DNA from: Persephonella sp.
GTDB taxonomy: Bacteria; Aquificota; Aquificia; Aquificales; Hydrogenothermaceae
DNA: 63,400 nucleotides
Assembly: GCA_026987075.1 (NCBI GenBank)
Contig: JALSNI010000004.1
Coordinates: forward strand, 1-63,400
Direction: 5' to 3'
Both the position numbers and the translations under genes were made by a program. A model generated the notes under the pieces. The model saw nothing but the letters and a program-made list of their open reading frames with translations, searched no databases and had not been told where the DNA came from. Below, piece after piece: positions 62,657-63,400 of the stretch. How positions within the stretch are numbered: position 1 is the stretch's first letter; each line of letters begins with the position of its first letter.

Positions 62657-63400
62657 ATTTTCACGACTATTTTCCCAAAAAACTGTCTGCTGAGAAGTTT
62701 TTTGTAGGCTTCTTTTACTTTGTCAAGCTCGTAAACACTATCTATTACAGGCTTAAGTTTATTTGGAAAGAAATTCAGATAGTGGGCTACTTCCCCTTTT
62801 GTTCCCATATAAACGCCGTGTATGGTTATGTTCTTGCCAAAGATTTTTCTTAAAGTTAGCTCAACATCTCCACCTGTCGTTGCCCCGAATGTAACAACAT
62901 TTCCACCTCTTTTTGCACAGTCAATAGATTTTGGCAGGGTTTCCTTTCCTATGTGGTCTATAACAACATCACACATCCTGCCTTCTGTTATCTCCTTTAC
63001 AGCCTGATAAAAATCCATAGATTTGTAGTTAATTATGTAGTCAGCTCCTATCTCCCTTGCTTTTTCTACTTTCCAGTCATCTCCAACTGTAGTAATCACT
63101 GTTGCACCGTGGAGCTTTGCTATCTGTATCCCTGCTGTTCCGACACCACTACCTCCTCCGTGTATCAGAACAATATCCCCCGGTCTAATTTTACTTCTTG
63201 TAACGAGAGAGTGCCACATTGTGGTGTAAGTTATTCCTATTGATGCAGCTTCTTCAAAAGCAAGTCCATCAGGAATTTTAAAAATATTAACAGCAGGAAC
63301 CTTTACATATTCAGCAGATACACCATTATTTAGAACACCTAAAAGAAAGTATTCACTACACAGATTATCCTGTCCTGACAGACATTTTTCACACCTACCA
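62653..63400 (-). CDS. Zinc-type alcohol dehydrogenase/quinone reductase (5' end cut by the window)
   Basis: Only the C-terminal 249 or so residues are inside the window; the frame is open to the edge at 63400. Near the edge, R-C-E-K-C-L-S-G-Q-D-N-L-C gives the structural-zinc cysteines of medium-chain dehydrogenases, followed by the nucleotide motif VLIHGGGSGVGTAGIQIAKLHGA (split) and GADYIINY. The rest is a typical Rossmann domain. Substrate unknown. ATG at 63219 is internal and not the start. It precedes the metal transporter genes in one minus run. Confidence 0.9.
   Translation of the reverse strand, partial: GRCEKCLSGQDNLCSEYFLLGVLNNGVSAEYVKVPAVNIFKIPDGLAFEEAASIGITYTTMWHSLVTRSKIRPGDIVLIHGGGSGVGTAGIQIAKLHGATVITTVGDDWKVEKAREIGADYIINYKSMDFYQAVKEITEGRMCDVVIDHIGKETLPKSIDCAKRGGNVVTFGATTGGDVELTLRKIFGKNITIHGVYMGTKGEVAHYLNFFPNKLKPVIDSVYELDKVKEAYKKLLSRQFFGKIVVKI

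Overview
The window is a compact, AT-rich bacterial chromosome segment with about 55 protein genes, no rRNA or tRNA that I could recognise, no CRISPR array and no insertion sequence. The cell is Gram-negative: it has TonB, TolC, an RND pump, an MCE protein, outer-membrane barrels and a heptose nucleotidyltransferase. Protein content points to a thermophilic Aquificales-type organism, most likely Hydrogenothermaceae (Persephonella/Sulfurihydrogenibium-like). The main clues are Lys/Glu-rich proteins, a stand-alone 5'-3' exonuclease (the pol I exonuclease domain as its own gene), an archaeal-type 3-dehydroquinate synthase II, a LeuRS with an insertion just before KMSKS, and B12-dependent ribonucleotide reductase. 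This assignment is an inference from gene content, not from a search.

Layout. 1-389: no convincing gene, perhaps decayed sequence. 390-6134: radC (-) divergent from an nrdJ-cobO-DUF255 run (+), in which the B12-dependent reductase overlaps the enzyme that makes its cofactor. 6136-8903: a minus-strand run (AtpR-like, prepilin peptidase, ModE-type regulator, membrane protein, hldE2-type, pgsA). 9011-10922: dksA-type and gatA (+). 10923-15827: a chemoreceptor with a c-heme motif, then tonB plus two MacB/FtsX permeases (-). 15868: gpsA (+). 16861-26304: a nine-gene minus run that starts with two SpoA-domain (FliM/FliN-like) proteins, then a sensor kinase and sigma-54 response regulator, mutS2, DJ-1/PfpI, a ROK kinase and two unknown proteins. 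26365-35279: pabB, a tyrosine recombinase, ubiX, a DedA protein, leuS, a universal stress protein, a DUF4139-like protein, rsmI and a barrel protein. 35322-41157: tolC-MFP-RND efflux operon (-) with a near-consensus promoter and a clear terminator. 41280-46704: cysS, a methyltransferase, aroB', an MCE protein and a Crp regulator (-). 46781-51313: a zinc-ribbon protein and hyuA-DUF3592-hyuB (+). 51306-52617: pdxJ and a cyclophilin (-). 52686-56046: amidase, coaX, two small proteins, dapB and an AtpZ-like protein (+). 56043-63400: a long minus run (zinc-type dehydrogenase cut by the window edge, metal ABC transporter, rsmE, hemB, M23 peptidase, exonuclease, nth, nrnA-type).

Housekeeping functions dominate. 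The parts that deserve a second look are: (i) a chemoreceptor with a CxxCH motif in its sensor domain; (ii) a divergent FliM/FliN-like pair in one run with a two-component sigma-54 regulator; (iii) two genes whose Shine-Dalgarno spacing and conserved N-termini point to ATA and ATT start codons; (iv) an MCE protein with an exact 43-residue repeat and a C-terminal barrel-like domain; (v) a hydantoinase/oxoprolinase pair interrupted by an overlapping membrane protein gene; (vi) a gatA terminator built from the converging stop codons of two genes. I did not find a clearly unprecedented multi-gene defence or mobile system; this is mostly core genome.
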